A program made the position numbers and the translations under genes. DNA of 15,358 nt from Rhodocyclaceae bacterium. Lineage in GTDB: Bacteria > Pseudomonadota > Gammaproteobacteria > Burkholderiales > Rhodocyclaceae. Each line of letters starts with the position of its first letter. The first letter of the stretch is position 1. Under the pieces are notes generated by a model, which was not told the origin of the DNA, did no database searches, and saw only the letters and a program-made list of their open reading frames with translations. The stretch is from assembly GCA_025361105.1 (NCBI GenBank), contig JANYAW010000136.1, positions 1-15,358 on the forward strand, in the 5' to 3' direction. Shown one piece after another: positions 12,981 to 15,358 of the stretch.

Positions 12981-15358
12981 ATGCCAAAACCAACACGGAT
13001 GCCAAGCAAAAAGCCCGTCAAGGCCGTTGCTAAATCAGCCAAGAAAGTTGTCGCTAAAGTAGCTGCCAAAGCTAGCAGCAAGATGAACGTAAAAGCGGCG
13101 CCTAAGACCAAGCAATCGCTGATTCAGGCGGTGGCCAAAGCCGTTGCCAAAAAGGTTGCAGCCATTCGCAAACCAACGCCCGTTAAAGCCACTGCTAAGC
13201 CTGTCAGTAAGGCCACCAAGAAACCCGTTTCAAAATCCACCCCAAAACCAATTGGCAAATCGGCTCAAAAGGCCGCACCAGCCAAGTCTCGCGTAAAAAT
13301 GACCAAACCACCTGTTAAGCACAACGCTAAAAAAACCACCAAGCCGTCGTCCGTTACTACGAAATCGACACCGAAAAAACCGAGTAAACCAGTTGCACCA
13401 ATCAAGCATGCAAGCAAAGCGGCGACCAAGCCCGTTGTCAGCAAAAAGCCAGTAAAAGAGGCTGCGGCTAGCAAAGCGCCGGTATCGCATGCCAAGGCCG
13501 CGCATCAGCCAAAAGCCGAGCCAGTTGCCAAGCCGCAAAAGCATGTAGCGGCGATTACCGAAGCAGAAATTCAAGCATCCGCCGCGCAAGCGATCTCGGC
13601 TACACCGGTCAAGCCGGTGAAAGGCGGGCGCAAAGGCAAAGGCACACATCAAATCATGCCGCCGGCCGCCGCACCACTGGATTTGGACACGCGCCGCTTG
13701 CGCCTGAAAAATTTAATCGCCCTGGGCAAAGAACGTGGGTATTTGACCTACGCCGAAATCAATGATCACTTGCCCGACGACTTAGTTGACGCTGAGCAAA
13801 TTGAATCCATCATCACCACCTTTAACGATATGAGCATCAAGGTGTTTGATGAAGCGCCTGCGGCTGAGGAATTGTTGTTGACCGATGCAGTGTCTGGCCA
13901 TGTCGACCAAGCTGAAGTTGAAGAACAAGCTGAGCAAGCTTTGTCGACAGTCGATTCAGAATTCGGTCGCACCACCGATCCGGTTCGCATGTACATGCGC
14001 GAGATGGGCACGGTCGAACTCTTGACCCGCGAAGGCGAAATTGAAATCGCCAAACGGATTGAAGACGGCCTCAAGCATATGGTGATGGCGATTTCTGCTT
14101 GTCCAACCACGGTCGCTGAAATGCTCGGCATGGCCGCCAAAGTGGCGCGCGACGAGATGCGTGTGGATGAGTTGATTGACGGCCTGATTGACCCGAACGC
14201 GCTGCCTGAAGACCCGACCACGATGGCCGAAGAGCTCGACGATTTGGGCGAAGGTGACGAGGACGACGAAGATGGTTCGCGTGTCTCGGCAGCGCTCTTG
14301 CAACTCAAGCAAGACGCGCTCGAGCGCTTCTCCGAAGTGCATGAGCTTTACGGCAAGATGATGGCGCTGCTGGGCAAAAAAGGCTCGCAAGACAAGAGTT
14401 ATCTGCGCGTACAAAAGCAAATCTCCGACGCGCTGATGAACATTCGCTTCACGGCCAAAACCACCGAGCGCCTGTGTGATTCTGTGCGTGGCATGGTCGA
14501 AGCGGCGCGTAGCCACGAGCGCAAGATTCTGCATCTTTGCGTTGATAAGGCACGCATGCCGCGCCAGCATTTCATCAAGGTTTTCCCCGGGTTTGAGACC
14601 GATCTGGAATGGATTAAATCTGAAGTCCAGTCCGGTAAGCCTTATGCCGCAATGATGATGCGCGTTGCGCCGAATATTCTCGACGAACAACAAAAACTGA
14701 TTGATCTGCAAGTCCGCATCGGTATTCCTTTGAAGGAACTCAAGGACATCAATAAACAGATGTCGACGGGTGAGGCAAAGGCTCGTCGCGCCAAGCGTGA
14801 GATGACCGAAGCGAATTTGCGTTTGGTGATTTCGATCGCCAAGAAATACACCAATCGCGGCTTGCAGTTCCTCGACTTGATTCAGGAGGGCAACATCGGC
14901 CTGATGAAGGCGGTGGATAAATTTGAATACCGTCGTGGCTACAAATTCTCGACCTATGCGACATGGTGGATTCGTCAAGCCATCACGCGCTCGATTGCCG
15001 ATCAAGCACGTACCATTCGCATTCCGGTGCACATGATCGAAACCATCAACAAGATGAATCGCATCAGCCGTCAAATTTTGCAGGAAACCGGCCTCGAGCC
15101 TGATCCTCCGACGCTGGCGCTGAAGATGGAAATGCCCGAGGACAAAATCCGCAAAATCCTCAAGATCAGCAAAGAGCCGATCTCGATGGAAACGCCTATC
15201 GGTGACGACGATGATTCACATCTCGGCGATTTCATCGAAGATCAAATCACGCTGGCTCCGGCTGATGCGGCGCTGTTTGCTTCGCTCAGAGAAATCACCA
15301 AGGAAGTGCTCGATAGCCTTACGCCACGCGAAGCCAAAGTGCTGCGTATGCGTTTTGG
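12981..15358 (+). CDS. rpoD: Primary sigma factor RpoD with Lys/Ala/Pro-rich N-terminal tail (3' end outside window)
   Basis: The housekeeping sigma-70 subunit directs RNA polymerase to most promoters. ATG 12981 has AAGG 6 bases upstream; an in-frame ATG two codons earlier (12975) is possible, and a TAG at 12933 bounds the frame. Residues 1 to about 195 form a highly basic, histone H1/AlgP-like tail of Lys, Ala, Pro, Thr and Val repeats with almost no acidic residues. Region 1.1 follows (about 234-310), then region 1.2 from D333 (DPVRMYMREMGTVELLTREGE). After an acidic non-conserved region come region 2 (ANLRLVISIAKKYTNRGLQF, KFSTYATWWIRQAITRSIADQ from about 655), region 3 and the start of region 4 (SLTPREAKVLRMRF). 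About 792 codons are present; only the end of region 4, with the -35-binding helix, is missing. It is transcribed after dnaG and probably also from its own promoter. Confidence 0.97.
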   Translation, partial: MPKPTRMPSKKPVKAVAKSAKKVVAKVAAKASSKMNVKAAPKTKQSLIQAVAKAVAKKVAAIRKPTPVKATAKPVSKATKKPVSKSTPKPIGKSAQKAAPAKSRVKMTKPPVKHNAKKTTKPSSVTTKSTPKKPSKPVAPIKHASKAATKPVVSKKPVKEAAASKAPVSHAKAAHQPKAEPVAKPQKHVAAITEAEIQASAAQAISATPVKPVKGGRKGKGTHQIMPPAAAPLDLDTRRLRLKNLIALGKERGYLTYAEINDHLPDDLVDAEQIESIITTFNDMSIKVFDEAPAAEELLLTDAVSGHVDQAEVEEQAEQALSTVDSEFGRTTDPVRMYMREMGTVELLTREGEIEIAKRIEDGLKHMVMAISACPTTVAEMLGMAAKVARDEMRVDELIDGLIDPNALPEDPTTMAEELDDLGEGDEDDEDGSRVSAALLQLKQDALERFSEVHELYGKMMALLGKKGSQDKSYLRVQKQISDALMNIRFTAKTTERLCDSVRGMVEAARSHERKILHLCVDKARMPRQHFIKVFPGFETDLEWIKSEVQSGKPYAAMMMRVAPNILDEQQKLIDLQVRIGIPLKELKDINKQMSTGEAKARRAKREMTEANLRLVISIAKKYTNRGLQFLDLIQEGNIGLMKAVDKFEYRRGYKFSTYATWWIRQAITRSIADQARTIRIPVHMIETINKMNRISRQILQETGLEPDPPTLALKMEMPEDKIRKILKISKEPISMETPIGDDDDSHLGDFIEDQITLAPADAALFASLREITKEVLDSLTPREAKVLRMRF

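Noticed and set aside
13230..13652. Minus-strand frame that looks like an aromatic-rich membrane protein
   Set aside because: It is the complement of the Lys/Ala-rich rpoD tail; complementing AAA/AAG and GCC codons produces Phe/Leu/Gly-rich apparent membrane protein.
13956..15074. 372-codon minus-strand open frame
   Set aside because: It is antisense to the conserved regions of rpoD. The translation is a His/Arg-rich shadow without motifs.

Overview
The window looks like a stretch of betaproteobacterial chromosome. The main clues are the divergent pair of proS plus a lytic transglycosylase gene and rppH plus a CNP1-like gene, a Coq7-type ubiquinone hydroxylase, and a yqeY-dnaG-rpoD block whose RpoD carries a long Lys/Ala/Pro-rich N-terminal tail. 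I cannot resolve order or genus. Genes are packed very tightly: there are 4-bp ATGA overlaps, and two convergent gene pairs are separated by a single base. No rRNA, tRNA, CRISPR array, transposase or phage gene was seen, and no stretch longer than 300 bp lacks a gene.

Layout. (1) Positions 2-4592, plus strand: an acyl-CoA-related cluster. It starts with an internally deleted remnant of a CaiB/racemase-type CoA-transferase gene, followed by a secreted NylB-like serine hydrolase, an AidB-like acyl-CoA dehydrogenase, a crotonase-fold protein and a TetR regulator. (2) 4594-6227: an NlpC/P60 lipoprotein (minus), a small VOC-fold protein (plus) and a lytic transglycosylase (minus). (3) 6277-10063: proS (minus) divergent from rppH, a CNP1-like gene and coq7 (plus). 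(4) 10065-15358: an OsmC-like gene (minus) divergent from yqeY, dnaG and rpoD (plus; rpoD is cut by the window end). This last block is a macromolecular-synthesis operon without rpsU directly upstream.

The genes are mostly ordinary. The unusual part is a layer of small repeats on top of them. A 27-bp sequence occurs five times, in both orientations: inside three intact or near-intact genes (AidB-like, NlpC/P60 and ProS), at the deletion junction of the CoA-transferase remnant, and in the yqeY-dnaG spacer. Separately, ProRS carries an in-frame insertion of four tandem 57-bp (19-residue) units, each with a Gly-Leu-Ile-Asn core, at a place where ProRS normally has none. The junctions between these units resemble the middle of the 27-bp repeat, so the two may belong to one family of small protein-tolerated elements, similar in concept to Rickettsia palindromic elements. 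An 11-bp triplet repeat sits in the proS/rppH divergent promoter region.
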